Below are positions 36,547 to 45,951 of a stretch of 64,000 nt of DNA, piece after piece; the stretch's first letter is position 1; every line of letters starts with the position of its first letter. The position numbers and the translations under genes are program-made. Below the pieces are notes generated by a model. The model made no database searches and had not been told where the DNA came from. It saw only the letters and a list, made by a program, of their open reading frames with translations. The stretch spans positions 596,983 through 660,982 of the forward strand of contig NZ_JAUFQO010000001.1 of NCBI RefSeq assembly GCF_030409835.1. Direction: 5' to 3'. The DNA is from Lutimonas halocynthiae (GTDB lineage Bacteria; Bacteroidota; Bacteroidia; Flavobacteriales; Flavobacteriaceae).

Positions 36547-37353
36547 TTATTTGGCTCTAAACTCAGCCTCTTCATTGGTCACGATACCCAAAGCTTCATT
36601 GACATATTTAAAAGTTGAAAGCAACTCTGGTTTTCCATTAACTATAGCCACATCATGTTCAAAATGTGCACTTGGTTTTTCATCGGCAGTTTTAATGGTC
36701 CAACCATCACTAAATTGCTTAATTCTATGCGTTCCTAAATTAATCATAGGTTCAATGGCAACCACCATTCCCTCAACAAATTTTTTGCCTTTTCCGCGAC
36801 GACCGTAATTGGGCATCTCAGGATCTTCATGCATCTCTCTTCCTAAACCATGACCAACAAGTTCTCTTACAACTCCATACCCATGACCTTCAGTAAACTT
36901 TTGAATGGCATGACCTACATCACCTACGCGCTGACCTGTTCTGAATTCTCTAATGCCTACATAAAGACTTTCTTTGGTCACTTCAAGTAATTTTTTAGTT
37001 TCGGGATCTATTTCTCCAACAGCAAAAGTAAAGGCATGATCGCCATAAAAACCATTTTTAAGCGCACCGCAATCTACTGATATAATATCGCCTTCTTTTA
37101 GTGGTTGCTTATTTGGAATTCCATGAACCACCTGTTCATTCGGGCTCATACAAAGTGTGTTTGGAAAGTCATACAACCCTAAAAAACCGGGAATTGCGCC
37201 ATGATCTCTAATGCATTCTTCAGCAATTTTATCCAATTCCAAAGTACTAATACCGGGCTTTATCACTTTCGCAATTTCACCAAGTGTCTTAGAAACAATA
37301 AGAGCACTTTCTCTCATCAATTCTATCTCTTCACGGGACTTAATTTGTATCAT
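36547..37353 (-). CDS. map: Methionine aminopeptidase, type I
   Basis: A 268-residue enzyme that removes initiator Met from nascent proteins. Metal and catalytic motifs are visible: HGIPNKQPLKEGDIISVDCGA with Asp near 94, YGDHAFTFAVG with Asp and His near 104, GHGLGREMHEDPEMPNYG near 167-184 with His, and AIEPMINLG with Glu near 200. Lacking an N-terminal zinc finger, it is type Ia. A promoter with a recognisable -33 and -7 pair lies upstream. Confidence 0.97.
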   Translation of the reverse strand: MIQIKSREEIELMRESALIVSKTLGEIAKVIKPGISTLELDKIAEECIRDHGAIPGFLGLYDFPNTLCMSPNEQVVHGIPNKQPLKEGDIISVDCGALKNGFYGDHAFTFAVGEIDPETKKLLEVTKESLYVGIREFRTGQRVGDVGHAIQKFTEGHGYGVVRELVGHGLGREMHEDPEMPNYGRRGKGKKFVEGMVVAIEPMINLGTHRIKQFSDGWTIKTADEKPSAHFEHDVAIVNGKPELLSTFKYVNEALGIVTNEEAEFRAK

Positions 37354-37371
37354 GACTTGTATTTAATATGG

Positions 37372-37400
37372 CAAAGATACTGTAAAAAGATAGAGACAAA
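37372..37400 (-). promoter_or_regulatory. Promoter for map (-33 TTTG and -7 TATCTTTG)
   Basis: On the minus strand TTTG (37400-37397), 17 bases, then TATCTTTG (37379-37372). This spacing fits the Flavobacterium TTG-N17-23-TAnnTTTG consensus. Confidence 0.7.
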
Positions 37401-37524
37401 AAAATCAATTCTGATCTTTTATAGCCTCTTGATTGAATCTTTCAAAGAATTATATTTTTTTACACTTGCCATTAAACCTTTTTTCAGAAACCGAGTCAGA
37501 AGGTAAACTAGAAATTGAAAAATT

Positions 37525-37908
37525 ATGAATAAACATGTATTGTTATTAATAGTATTCTTATCCCTAAATCTCTCAACTTATGCACAAGGTCAAGGCAGAG
37601 AGTCTAAGAAGGGAAACCAAAAAGAAGCGATGCAAACCATGGTGTCAACCTTAGAACTAGATGAATTACAAGAGATCAGTTTTAAAGAGGTGCTTCGTCA
37701 AACCATGACTGAAAGGAAGGCTTTAAGAGACCAGGTCCTTACACAAGAAGTAAAAAGAGAAACCTTAAAGTCTATTTCTGATAAGGAAAATATTGAGGTC
37801 GCTAAAATATTGAATGACGATCAGTACAAAGAATTCCTTTTGCTAAAGGATGAAATGAGAGAAAAGGCAAGAAAACAAAGGAATGGTGGTAGCAAAAAAA
37901 GAAATTAA
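37525..37908 (+). CDS. Small secreted helical protein, Spy/CpxP-like
   Basis: A 127-residue protein with a signal peptide (VLLLIVFLSLNLSTYAQ) and a mature part of charged helices: LELDELQEISFKEVLRQTM, TERKALRDQV and ILNDDQYKEFLLLKDEMREKARK. This is the general look of Spy/CpxP-type periplasmic helical chaperones, where LTxxQ motifs are used, here as DELQ and DDQYK. The similarity is weak, so the call is tentative. It overlaps the convergent HAD gene by four bases (TTAA shared by both stops). Confidence 0.6.
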   Translation: MNKHVLLLIVFLSLNLSTYAQGQGRESKKGNQKEAMQTMVSTLELDELQEISFKEVLRQTMTERKALRDQVLTQEVKRETLKSISDKENIEVAKILNDDQYKEFLLLKDEMREKARKQRNGGSKKRN

Positions 37909-38321
37909 CTCTTAAAAAAGCCAAATAAGCCTTTTTTCGATTTGTGCTCATGAGGTTTTTCTGTTTTCAACAATTGCTGATAAATTTCACCCCAACCCAA
38001 TAAGCCACCTACATTTCTATCATCAATAAACACATCAGCATTTACCTTTCTGCTGATACTTCCATCAAATTTTTCTTCGGGATAACTCTTATTGACAGCA
38101 TAGAATTCCAGGCCGTTTTTTTTGCAAAAATCTACCGCATCTTGCAACCGGTCTCCATATCTGTATGTCCACAAGATTAAACGATGCCCTTTTTGTTGGA
38201 GTTCGAGTAAAGTGTCAAAAGCAAAAATCTTTGCAGCCCCAACTTTTGGATAAGCATCTTCTACAATTGTACCGTCGAAATCGACGGCAATCAATAAAGA
38301 ATTTTTAGGTAACATTTTCAT
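37905..38321 (-). CDS. HAD-like hydrolase (BT0820-type)
   Basis: A 139-residue HAD fold protein from the ATG at 38321. The nucleophile motif is LLIAVDFDGTIVED near residue 9, followed by LLELQQKGHRLILWTYR (Thr/Ser motif II region) and a VFIDDRNVGG acidic motif near 110. The cap domain is absent, as in small C0 HAD members. It is probably a phosphatase acting on a small metabolite. An upstream in-frame TTG (38327) is possible but weaker. The start ATG of MLPKNS at 38315 is another option. Confidence 0.82.
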   Translation of the reverse strand: MKMLPKNSLLIAVDFDGTIVEDAYPKVGAAKIFAFDTLLELQQKGHRLILWTYRYGDRLQDAVDFCKKNGLEFYAVNKSYPEEKFDGSISRKVNADVFIDDRNVGGLLGWGEIYQQLLKTEKPHEHKSKKGLFGFFKS

Positions 38322-38403
38322 CTCCAAATTTTATCAAATCTAATCATAATACAATCCTAAAACCAAGAAAAGTATTTCAATTAGGTAATTTTAACATATT
38401 ATA

Positions 38404-38437
38404 TAAACGAAATATTAAGTGTTTTCGTGTTCGTTTA
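38404..38437. repeat. Inverted repeat between gpmI and the HAD gene
   Basis: TAAACGAA and TTCGTTTA are perfect 8-base arms around an 18-base loop. It lies downstream of the minus-strand gpmI stop. No T-tract follows, so it may be a weak terminator or a protein-binding site. Confidence 0.35.
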
Positions 38438-38458
38438 CTTTTCTGTTATCCAGATTCC

Positions 38459-39982
38459 TTATTTCAGTAATGATTCACGCGTCATTGAACCAGGTTTAGA
38501 GAGCTTCAAAAGATCAAGAACAGTGGGCGCGATATCGCCTAAAACACCATTTTTTATACCATTCTCTTTATCCTTTTCAACCAGAATTAAAGGGACAGGA
38601 TAAGTTGTATGTGCCGTATTAGGTGATCCATCTTCATTAAGCATTTTCTCACTGTTTCCGTGATCGGCAATAACGATACTTGAATAATTATTTTCCAAAG
38701 CCGTATTGATGACGTCTTTCAAACATGAGTCAACGGCTTCAGCTGCTTTCATAGCGGCCTCCATTACGCCTGTGTGACCTACCATATCCGTATTCGCAAA
38801 ATTCAGGCAAATAAAATCTGCTTCACGAGCTTTAAGCTCTGGAAGAATGGCATCTCTAATTTCGAAAGCACTCATTTCAGGCTGCAGGTCGTAAGTAGCT
38901 ACTTTTGGAGAAGGACAAAGCAGTCTTTTTTCTCCATCAAATTCAGTTTCTCTTCCGCCAGAGAAAAAGAAAGTCACATGAGGATACTTTTCTGTTTCAG
39001 CGATTCGAATCTGTTTTTTATTATTGTTTTCCAGGATTTCACCCAAGGTTTCAGTAAGATTATCTTTAGGATAAACCACTGATACTTTTTTATATGAATC
39101 GTCATAGTTTGTCAATGTCACATAGTACAACGGCAAAGTATGCATGTCAAATTCTTCAAAATTTTCTTGTGATAGTGCTCTTGTTAATTGTCTACCTCTG
39201 TCTGTTCTAAAATTGAAGAATATAATAACGTCATTATCTTCAATTTTTGCCACTGGCTGCCCATCGTCTCCGGTCATAACAATCGGTTTGATGAACTCAT
39301 CTGTAACACCAGCATCATAACTTTTTTGCATACTTGCTGCAGCATCCATAGAAGGTTCCCCAATTCCATTAACCATAACATCATAAGAAAGTTTTACTCT
39401 TTCCCATCGCTGGTCTCTGTCCATTGCATAGTAACGTCCACAAATACTGGCTAATTTACCCGTTGAAGTAGCCATATGTTCTTCAAGTTCTTTGGTAAAC
39501 CCAAGACCTGATTTTGGATCAACATCTCTTCCATCGGTAAAAGCATGTACAAAAACATCTTCTAGACCATAATTATCAGCTGCATTTAAAAGACCTTTTA
39601 AGTGATCGATGTGTGAATGAACTCCACCATCAGAAAGAAGGCCTAAGAAATGTACTTTCTTACCTTCCTTTTTTGCATAAGCAAAAGCATCTGTGATCAC
39701 TTTTTCCTCAGCGATAGACCCGTCTGCAACAGCATTGTTGATTTTAACGAAATCCTGATATACAATTCTTCCGGCGCCAAGATTCATATGACCCACTTCA
39801 GAATTTCCCATTTGACCTTCCGGTAGACCTACATTTAATCCATCAGTGCGTAAACTCGCGTTTGGATAATTGCTAATTAGTGAATCGAAAAATGGTGTTT
39901 TAGCTTTATAAATTGCTGAAACATCAGGGTTTTGAGTTTCACCCCACCCATCTAATATGATCAAAATAACTTTTTTATCCAT
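38459..39982 (-). CDS. gpmI: 2,3-bisphosphoglycerate-independent phosphoglycerate mutase
   Basis: A 507-residue Mn-dependent glycolytic mutase interconverting 3- and 2-phosphoglycerate. Motifs: LIILDGWGE (metal Asp near residue 10), GQMGNSEVGHMNLGAG with catalytic Ser near residue 62, HAFTDGRDVDP near 125, RYYAMDRDQRW near 184, NFANTDMVGHTG near 401 and VIADHGNSEKM near 439. It has its own -7 box upstream. An RNA hairpin-like sequence lies upstream of it, after the sugar dehydrogenase gene. Confidence 0.97.
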   Translation of the reverse strand: MDKKVILIILDGWGETQNPDVSAIYKAKTPFFDSLISNYPNASLRTDGLNVGLPEGQMGNSEVGHMNLGAGRIVYQDFVKINNAVADGSIAEEKVITDAFAYAKKEGKKVHFLGLLSDGGVHSHIDHLKGLLNAADNYGLEDVFVHAFTDGRDVDPKSGLGFTKELEEHMATSTGKLASICGRYYAMDRDQRWERVKLSYDVMVNGIGEPSMDAAASMQKSYDAGVTDEFIKPIVMTGDDGQPVAKIEDNDVIIFFNFRTDRGRQLTRALSQENFEEFDMHTLPLYYVTLTNYDDSYKKVSVVYPKDNLTETLGEILENNNKKQIRIAETEKYPHVTFFFSGGRETEFDGEKRLLCPSPKVATYDLQPEMSAFEIRDAILPELKAREADFICLNFANTDMVGHTGVMEAAMKAAEAVDSCLKDVINTALENNYSSIVIADHGNSEKMLNEDGSPNTAHTTYPVPLILVEKDKENGIKNGVLGDIAPTVLDLLKLSKPGSMTRESLLK

Positions 39983-40011
39983 GGCTCATTTACTATTGAA
40001 AAATTCAAATG

Positions 40012-40019
40012 CAAAGATA
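40012..40019 (-). promoter_or_regulatory. Promoter -7 element for gpmI
   Basis: TATCTTTG on the minus strand, 30 bases before the gpmI ATG. Confidence 0.55.
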
Positions 40020-40066
40020 AGGAACAATTAGATTTTGAACCAGATTTTATGGTAAAATAATGCAGG

Positions 40067-40088
40067 AATCCCTTTAAAAAAGGGGATT
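40067..40088 (-). terminator. Weak hairpin downstream of the sugar dehydrogenase gene
   Basis: AATCCC pairs with GGGATT around an A-rich loop. T residues occur only sparsely after it on the minus strand, so function is uncertain. Confidence 0.35.
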
Positions 40089-40143
40089 TTTAGCTGTAAT
40101 CAAAAAAAATGAAGGATAATCGTGTCACGAAAAATATTAAATG

Positions 40144-41256
40144 TTAATTCGAAACGATTTTTACAATACCGAGCTGCTCAATAGAAACATAAATATGCCC
40201 ATCAGGACCTATTTTAACCGTCCTGACTCTACCCATATCTTCAATTAATTTTTCCTCACTAATAACTTTTCCATTTTCAAGCTTAACAAGGTTTAAATAT
40301 TCGAACTTAAGTGAGCCAACGAGTAATTGATTCTCCCAGCCTGGATATAGATCAGTTGTTATAAAGGTCATACCACTAGGTGCAATAGACGGAACCCAAT
40401 AATGCAGCGGTTGTTCCATGCCGGGTAAATCTGTGTCTTTTGTGATTTCTGAATCGTCATAGTTGATCCCATAGGTAATTAATGGCCAGCCATAGTTTTT
40501 ACCGGAATCGATAATGTTGATCTCGTCTCCACCTTGAGGACCGTGTTCATGAACCCATATTTTTCCGGTTTGAGGATGCATGGCCATTCCCTGAGGATTT
40601 CTGTGTCCATAAGAATATACGGCGGCCTTTGCACCCGCTGTGGATACAAACGGATTGTCAGATGGAATACTTCCATCGTCATGGAGCCTGTATATTTTTC
40701 CGCCATCTCTTTTGATGTCCTGAGGGTTATTATCTCTGTTGCCCCTGTCGCCAATAGAAAAGAAGAGGAAGCCATCATTATCAAATTCTAATCGAGACCC
40801 AAAATGTTGTCCTTTTTTTGTGTTCGGTGTTGCTTTGTAAATAACCTCTTTGTCAACTAATGCATCTCCTTTGATTCGGGCCCTCATTATTACTGTATTG
40901 GCCCCTTTGTCATCGTTTTCAGTATTTCCTGAAAAGGAAAAATAGACCCATCCATTGTTTGCATAATCAGGATGCAATTTTAGATCTAACAATCCACCTT
41001 GGTTTTTGTAAACCACAGCCGGGACATTTTTTAATTTGGTTTTTTCGCCATCTTTAAAAACGATTAAATCTCCTTCTTGCTCTGCAATCAATAGCGATCC
41101 ATCAGGCAGAAATTCTAAACCCCAGGCGATATCAAGGCCATCCACAACAGTTTCAGCTTTATAACTAAAGTCACCATTGCTGGTAAATTCATTAGTCTTT
41201 TGACATTGGGTCATAAAAAAGGACAAACAGACGATGACAAGAGTGATTTTATTCAT
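40144..41256 (-). CDS. PQQ-dependent sugar dehydrogenase, lipoprotein
   Basis: A 370-residue beta-propeller of the aldose sugar dehydrogenase family (soluble glucose dehydrogenase B/YliI type). It uses PQQ to oxidise aldoses in the periplasm. The lipobox is FMTQCQK (Cys18). Motifs include IAWGLEFLPDGSLLIAEQEG near residue 44 and GLLDLKLHPDYANNGWVYFSF near 88. The active-site His context HFGSRLEFDNDGFLF is near 152 and the GHRNPQGMAMHPQTG block near 218. The gene starts 33 bases after the TonB-dependent receptor stop, preceded by a near-consensus -7 (TATCTTTA). Confidence 0.92.
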   Translation of the reverse strand: MNKITLVIVCLSFFMTQCQKTNEFTSNGDFSYKAETVVDGLDIAWGLEFLPDGSLLIAEQEGDLIVFKDGEKTKLKNVPAVVYKNQGGLLDLKLHPDYANNGWVYFSFSGNTENDDKGANTVIMRARIKGDALVDKEVIYKATPNTKKGQHFGSRLEFDNDGFLFFSIGDRGNRDNNPQDIKRDGGKIYRLHDDGSIPSDNPFVSTAGAKAAVYSYGHRNPQGMAMHPQTGKIWVHEHGPQGGDEINIIDSGKNYGWPLITYGINYDDSEITKDTDLPGMEQPLHYWVPSIAPSGMTFITTDLYPGWENQLLVGSLKFEYLNLVKLENGKVISEEKLIEDMGRVRTVKIGPDGHIYVSIEQLGIVKIVSN

Positions 41257-41289
41257 TTTGATAAATTTTAAGTTTAAAGATACAATTTT

Positions 41290-43581
41290 TTAAAAAGTAT
41301 ATTTTAGATTCAGGCCAGCATAATAATTTGTGGGTTCTCCTGGATAATAATAGCGAGGAGCGTTATTTCCAAAGCTTGCCGCATTTATTTGCAACATTGA
41401 GGCGTATTTTTCATTGAAAACATTATTTACGCCAACATAAGCATCTAGTTTGAAGTGCGCTGTTAAATTTATTTTATACCCGGCTTTTAAATTTACCAGC
41501 TGGTAACTGTCAGCGTATATACTATTGTCATCTCTCAACGGAATCTCACCTATGAATTGATAGTTTAGGTAAGTATAAAATCCGGATAAGGTGGTTAAAT
41601 GAAGCTGCGAAAAAAAGGTTTTGTCTGGCACTCCTGTCAAGTCATTTCCAGAATAATCTTCATCAAGATCTTGAAATTCATCAAATGTATACCGATGTAT
41701 ACTCAAAGCATTTGAATGACTTAATTGAATAGTAGGTTTGTTAAGCAAGAAATAATTAATTTCGATTTCGAGACCTTTATGAATTGTTTTACCGGCATTT
41801 ACGCCAACAAATTGATCATCACCTATTCTTCGGGCTACCAATAAATTGTCAATATCCATATAATACAGAGCAATTTCATAATTAAAAATGCCTTTGATGA
41901 ATTTACCACGACTTCCAATTTCGTAATTCCAGCCTGTTTCAGGTTGAATATCGCTATTAATAAGGCCATCTGGCAATAAGGTTTCTTCAAGCTTTGGTGG
42001 AGAGAAGCCATGGCTCACCGAAGCGTATAGCATACTAGTTTTATTCAATTGATAGTTGAGGCCAATCTTCGGAGATAAAATAGGGTCAAAACTGTAGTTA
42101 CCGGATTGGTTATTTTGATCGTCATTAAAATTGTCATCAATTTTATAGGAGGTTTGATTCAAATTCAGACCTAAATCGAGAAGCCATTTATTTGCAAGTT
42201 GGTATTTACCTTCAAGAAAGAGATTATAATAATACCTTTTTTCATCAAAATCGCTTAGTTCTTCACCTTGAACGCTTCCTGTTCCAGGCGGAAAATCCTG
42301 ATAAAGGTTCTCAAAAGTTTTCAATTGATTTAAATCATTAAAATATTCAAAACCAACAGTCCATTGCAAGTCCTTTTGGAATAGATCTAATTGTTGTATA
42401 AACCTTGTACGTAAGCCAATAGAGTTGGTATTCTGTTCAAGAATATTAAAGGGTCTTGCTTCATAAGAGTCTAATAAGCTGCCAAATATGCTGCTTATTT
42501 GTTTGGAGTTTTCGTTGTATTGATGCTGCCAGGATACCCCTAATAAGAATTTCTTGTAATCTTCAAAGCCTTTTGATTGACCCCATGTAAAGGCTGCTTT
42601 AGTTGGCTCATTGATATAATCTTCTTCATTTAAAGAACTTGGAATAAAAGCTTTGAGGTCGATAAAATTAGCGATTATATTAAGATTGTTTTTTTCATTT
42701 AGATAATGATTAGAGGCGAGTGTCAGGGTCTGTCGATCTAATTCATTATTGTCTCTGTAGCCATCACTATGGGTATTGGAATAAGTAATTTTAGCTGAAT
42801 TGGTTTTATTTGCAAGGTTAGCGTTAAGCCAAAACTTTTGAAGCCCGAATGAACCAAAAGTATAGGCTGTAGCGATGGCTTTTGTGTTAAAAACACCTTT
42901 GTCTGGGATAAGTTGTATGGTGCCCCCGAGACCAGCTCCATAAAGACTGGATGAAGGCCCTTTAAGCACTTCCATTCGAGCCATACCTTCTAGTTCAATA
43001 TCTTCGATGGTTGTTTCTCCTGAACCATTAGTCAGAGGAATATCTCCATAATAGGCCCTGATTTTGCTTGTTCCAAAAAGATTTCTTGAACCAATACCAC
43101 GAATGGTTATTCGATTTGTATTGAGTGTTCCATTGTGCATATAAACGCCAGGCACACTATTCAGAATAGGAGCAATATTGACGCCATTATTGCTCTTAAT
43201 TTGAGAGAATGGAATTACGGCTATTGACGAAGAAATATATTTTAATTCACTTTGAAAGTGATTAGATTTTATAATCACTTCAGCAAGGGAAAATGGTTTT
43301 TCCTCCATCTCGACAATAGTCATTTCAGCTGCATTGACATTGAATTTCTTTGGATAATAACCTTCTTTTATACATGTAAATGTTCCCTGGGACTTTAAAA
43401 GAAACTGGCCATTTTGATCAGTAGTTTCAATTATGTTTTGAAGACTGTCAATAATTTGAACCTGTTGAATCTCTAATTTGTTTTCTAAGCTGATCACCTT
43501 TCCGGCATAGGATTGACCTCTTAAAGAGGAAGAGAACAAGATGAAGAGGAAACCTGTTAAAAACAAATACCTTGGTACCAT
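41290..43581 (-). CDS. TonB-dependent outer membrane receptor
   Basis: A 763-residue receptor from the ATG at 43581. A signal peptide (YLFLTGFLFILFSSSLRGQ) is followed by a carboxypeptidase-regulatory-like domain of about 75 residues (AGKVISLENKLEIQQVQII). The plug begins with the IPFSQIKSNNGVN block near residue 120 and contains IRGIGSRNLFGTSKI and MEVLKGPSSSLYGAGLGG. A 22-strand barrel follows, ending YYAGLNLKYTF with terminal Phe. An in-frame ATG at 43659 lies inside the preceding carboxypeptidase gene and gives a poorer signal peptide; MKIKT at 43638 is another option. The ligand is unknown; barrel and plug resemble siderophore-type receptors. Confidence 0.92.
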   Translation of the reverse strand: MVPRYLFLTGFLFILFSSSLRGQSYAGKVISLENKLEIQQVQIIDSLQNIIETTDQNGQFLLKSQGTFTCIKEGYYPKKFNVNAAEMTIVEMEEKPFSLAEVIIKSNHFQSELKYISSSIAVIPFSQIKSNNGVNIAPILNSVPGVYMHNGTLNTNRITIRGIGSRNLFGTSKIRAYYGDIPLTNGSGETTIEDIELEGMARMEVLKGPSSSLYGAGLGGTIQLIPDKGVFNTKAIATAYTFGSFGLQKFWLNANLANKTNSAKITYSNTHSDGYRDNNELDRQTLTLASNHYLNEKNNLNIIANFIDLKAFIPSSLNEEDYINEPTKAAFTWGQSKGFEDYKKFLLGVSWQHQYNENSKQISSIFGSLLDSYEARPFNILEQNTNSIGLRTRFIQQLDLFQKDLQWTVGFEYFNDLNQLKTFENLYQDFPPGTGSVQGEELSDFDEKRYYYNLFLEGKYQLANKWLLDLGLNLNQTSYKIDDNFNDDQNNQSGNYSFDPILSPKIGLNYQLNKTSMLYASVSHGFSPPKLEETLLPDGLINSDIQPETGWNYEIGSRGKFIKGIFNYEIALYYMDIDNLLVARRIGDDQFVGVNAGKTIHKGLEIEINYFLLNKPTIQLSHSNALSIHRYTFDEFQDLDEDYSGNDLTGVPDKTFFSQLHLTTLSGFYTYLNYQFIGEIPLRDDNSIYADSYQLVNLKAGYKINLTAHFKLDAYVGVNNVFNEKYASMLQINAASFGNNAPRYYYPGEPTNYYAGLNLKYTF

Positions 43582-43597
43582 TCCACGACGTAAAACC

Positions 43598-45055
43598 TTA
43601 TTTAACAAGCCCGTTTTTGACCATGTTTTTATTTTCATCCAAATTGTATATAAAACCATTGATTATAGCATAAACCACTATATCGTTTTTCATTAATAAA
43701 AATGTAGCATCTGCCCCAATTTTAATAGGTGACATAGGCATCGAATTGTTTTTTGGTATCATGATTTTTTTGATGTCGATAATGTTTATTGGCTTCGGAG
43801 TAAATTTAATCTCCTTCGGCATATCATTTATGCTTACCGAAGTATAGCCTTGACTTAGCAAGCTCGTAAAATCTAAATTCATAAAAGCTTCAAAATCATC
43901 TAGTATTTTAGGATAGGTTTCGCCAACTTTAAACTCATAACCTTCTGCATCAAGCGTTTCATATCCATAGTGTGTTGAAAGGTCACCTACATCGCTGATT
44001 TTACCTAAATAGTAAAACTCACTGTGATTTTTATTTTCAATTTCAGTATGATTCACACCAATATCTACTTTAAAGTCTAAACCAAGGTATGAGAAGCTTA
44101 AGTTTTCAATTTTAAGATCGAAGAGTTTACGATCATTTTTGGGTATAGACATATATTGATCAAGTGTGGTTGCTTCATAACTTTTTGTCGAAATGCTTTC
44201 TATGGCTGATAGGATGCTGACATAATTTAATTTCCGAATGAACTGTTTTTCTGGATCGTCATAATGACCTCCAGATTCAATAAGAATCGTACTTGTGCCC
44301 CATAATTGCATGTTGTCACCAAAGGCTCTTGGTTCGAACTCATCCGAATACCGGCCAACCTGACCTCTGGCATATCTTTGTATTACCTTATTCATATTGG
44401 CAATTACACGCATGGCGTTACCTCTTGTTTCGTTGATGTCTTTTTCAAAATTATAAGCAGGTGCTAAAAATGAAATAGTCGCTGGTTTTTCAGTTGTCTT
44501 AGCATTATAATACTTGCTTTGATCATGAAGATTGAACCCGAAATCAGCATCGAGACTGTCTCTTACTCTTTTTAGTATTTCTGATTCTGGAGACTGACGT
44601 CTGACAGCATCTCGATTGATATCTATACCAATGGCATTACGTCGAGAAAAAGCTTCGGCGCCATCTGGGTTTAGCATTGGTATAAAATGGACTCTAACAT
44701 TTTTCAATAGGGTTTTATTTTGCTTGAAATAGTTGATTATGTCAAAGATAGCTGCTGTAGCTGTTGGCTCATCACCATGCATTTGAGACCATAAAAGAAC
44801 GTCTGTTTCACCTTCACCAACACTGATCATTGAAATACTGCGTTCTTGAATTGATTCTCCTAATATGGTAACCTCAAAAGCCTTTTGTGTTTTTAGACTG
44901 TCAATGAGTGGCTGAATATCATTATGTTTAAACCGTCTCTTATCTATGGTGATTTCTTTGTAATCATCATAAGACGCAAAAAGGCGTTGATCTAATGTTT
45001 CTTTCTGAGAATAGCCTATAAAAGGAAGCAGTAGTAGGAGTAAATATTTTGTCAT
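43598..45055 (-). CDS. M14 family zinc carboxypeptidase, secreted
   Basis: A 485-residue secreted metallocarboxypeptidase. The signal peptide is short (YLLLLLLPFIGYSQ). Zinc ligands: HGDE in SQMHGDEPTATA near residue 92 and His in GFNLHDQSKYY near residue 174. The catalytic Glu is in ILIESGGHY near residue 260. The substrate-binding Arg/Asn block is IDINRDAVRR near residue 145. The C-terminal about 150 residues are a beta-rich extension. It lies four bases after the amidase and 16 bases before the receptor start. It may trim peptides, including peptidoglycan stem peptides, for import. Confidence 0.9.
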   Translation of the reverse strand: MTKYLLLLLLPFIGYSQKETLDQRLFASYDDYKEITIDKRRFKHNDIQPLIDSLKTQKAFEVTILGESIQERSISMISVGEGETDVLLWSQMHGDEPTATAAIFDIINYFKQNKTLLKNVRVHFIPMLNPDGAEAFSRRNAIGIDINRDAVRRQSPESEILKRVRDSLDADFGFNLHDQSKYYNAKTTEKPATISFLAPAYNFEKDINETRGNAMRVIANMNKVIQRYARGQVGRYSDEFEPRAFGDNMQLWGTSTILIESGGHYDDPEKQFIRKLNYVSILSAIESISTKSYEATTLDQYMSIPKNDRKLFDLKIENLSFSYLGLDFKVDIGVNHTEIENKNHSEFYYLGKISDVGDLSTHYGYETLDAEGYEFKVGETYPKILDDFEAFMNLDFTSLLSQGYTSVSINDMPKEIKFTPKPINIIDIKKIMIPKNNSMPMSPIKIGADATFLLMKNDIVVYAIINGFIYNLDENKNMVKNGLVK

Positions 45056-45058
45056 AGT

Positions 45059-45724
45059 TTAATTTTTAACAGGAATTGTTTCCCAACTAAGAGAGGTTGT
45101 AGACTTACGTATGTTATCGATAAAATCTTTGCCAGGATCTGTTTTTTCTGTACGGTACTTTTGATCCTTTTCGAGCCATAGCGGATGCCCTTCAAAAAGG
45201 GTATACTCGTAATGACCAATTACATAGTCGATTTCAGGGAATTGTTTTTTTAAGAACTTGACCAATTTAACATTTGATTTCAATTGTTTTTTGGTCAGGG
45301 GTTTGTCTGCAGTGCCACCCACGTTTTCAATTCCTATGGCACAATGGTTTAAACCAATCACGTGTCTGGCCATTGTTGTTTCAGGAAGGAGGCGATACAC
45401 CGTTCCGTCTTGGTCCACAAGAAACTGTGAAGAGACATTTAAGGCACTTGCACTGGTAATATCGACTCTTGAATTAGGCAGTCTGCTATCTTTAAATGCA
45501 TTATATGACTGTTCAAAATCAGGGATAGCTGTCCAGTGGACAACAATCATTTTTGGCGAAATGCTTGTTGTGCTTTTTTCAATCCCATATCTTTTTGACA
45601 TATATTCAAGCGTCAATTGCTTCCTTTCATCGTCAAAAGTAATAGGCTTGTCGATGATTTTCATTGAATTACATGAAATAAGAAACAGGCCAATAAGAGA
45701 AATAAATGGAATGAATTTGAGCAT
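45059..45724 (-). CDS. N-acetylmuramoyl-L-alanine amidase, lipoprotein
   Basis: A 221-residue Amidase_2-family hydrolase that cleaves the lactoyl-amide bond between N-acetylmuramic acid and L-Ala. Lipobox FLISCNS gives Cys18. Zinc ligands fit His in MIVVHWTAI near residue 63, His in LNHCAIGIENVGG near residue 126, and the C-terminal Asp in EKTDPGKDF near residue 197. It starts the amidase-carboxypeptidase-receptor series on the minus strand. An outer-membrane lipoprotein location suits release of peptides from peptidoglycan. Confidence 0.92.
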   Translation of the reverse strand: MLKFIPFISLIGLFLISCNSMKIIDKPITFDDERKQLTLEYMSKRYGIEKSTTSISPKMIVVHWTAIPDFEQSYNAFKDSRLPNSRVDITSASALNVSSQFLVDQDGTVYRLLPETTMARHVIGLNHCAIGIENVGGTADKPLTKKQLKSNVKLVKFLKKQFPEIDYVIGHYEYTLFEGHPLWLEKDQKYRTEKTDPGKDFIDNIRKSTTSLSWETIPVKN

Positions 45725-45951
45725 GAAATGTGGGATAATTTTTGATTCCGGCTAATTTAGATAAAAATAAATGCAATGTCATGTTGAAAGATTTATTTTT
45801 ATTATTCATGTTGCTACTACTAAAATTGGGAACTTATTTTTAAGTAAAGGAATCTAAACATACGAAATTGTCAAGATTGTGACCAATGGCTTGAGGATGT
45901 AGTAAAATTCTCGAAATATTTAATTTATATAACTTTACAAAAAAGCGTTCT

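Noticed and set aside
43582..43659. 26-residue longer start for the TonB-dependent receptor
   Set aside because: It lies inside the upstream carboxypeptidase gene and spoils a normal signal peptide; the ATG at 43581 is 16 bases past that stop.
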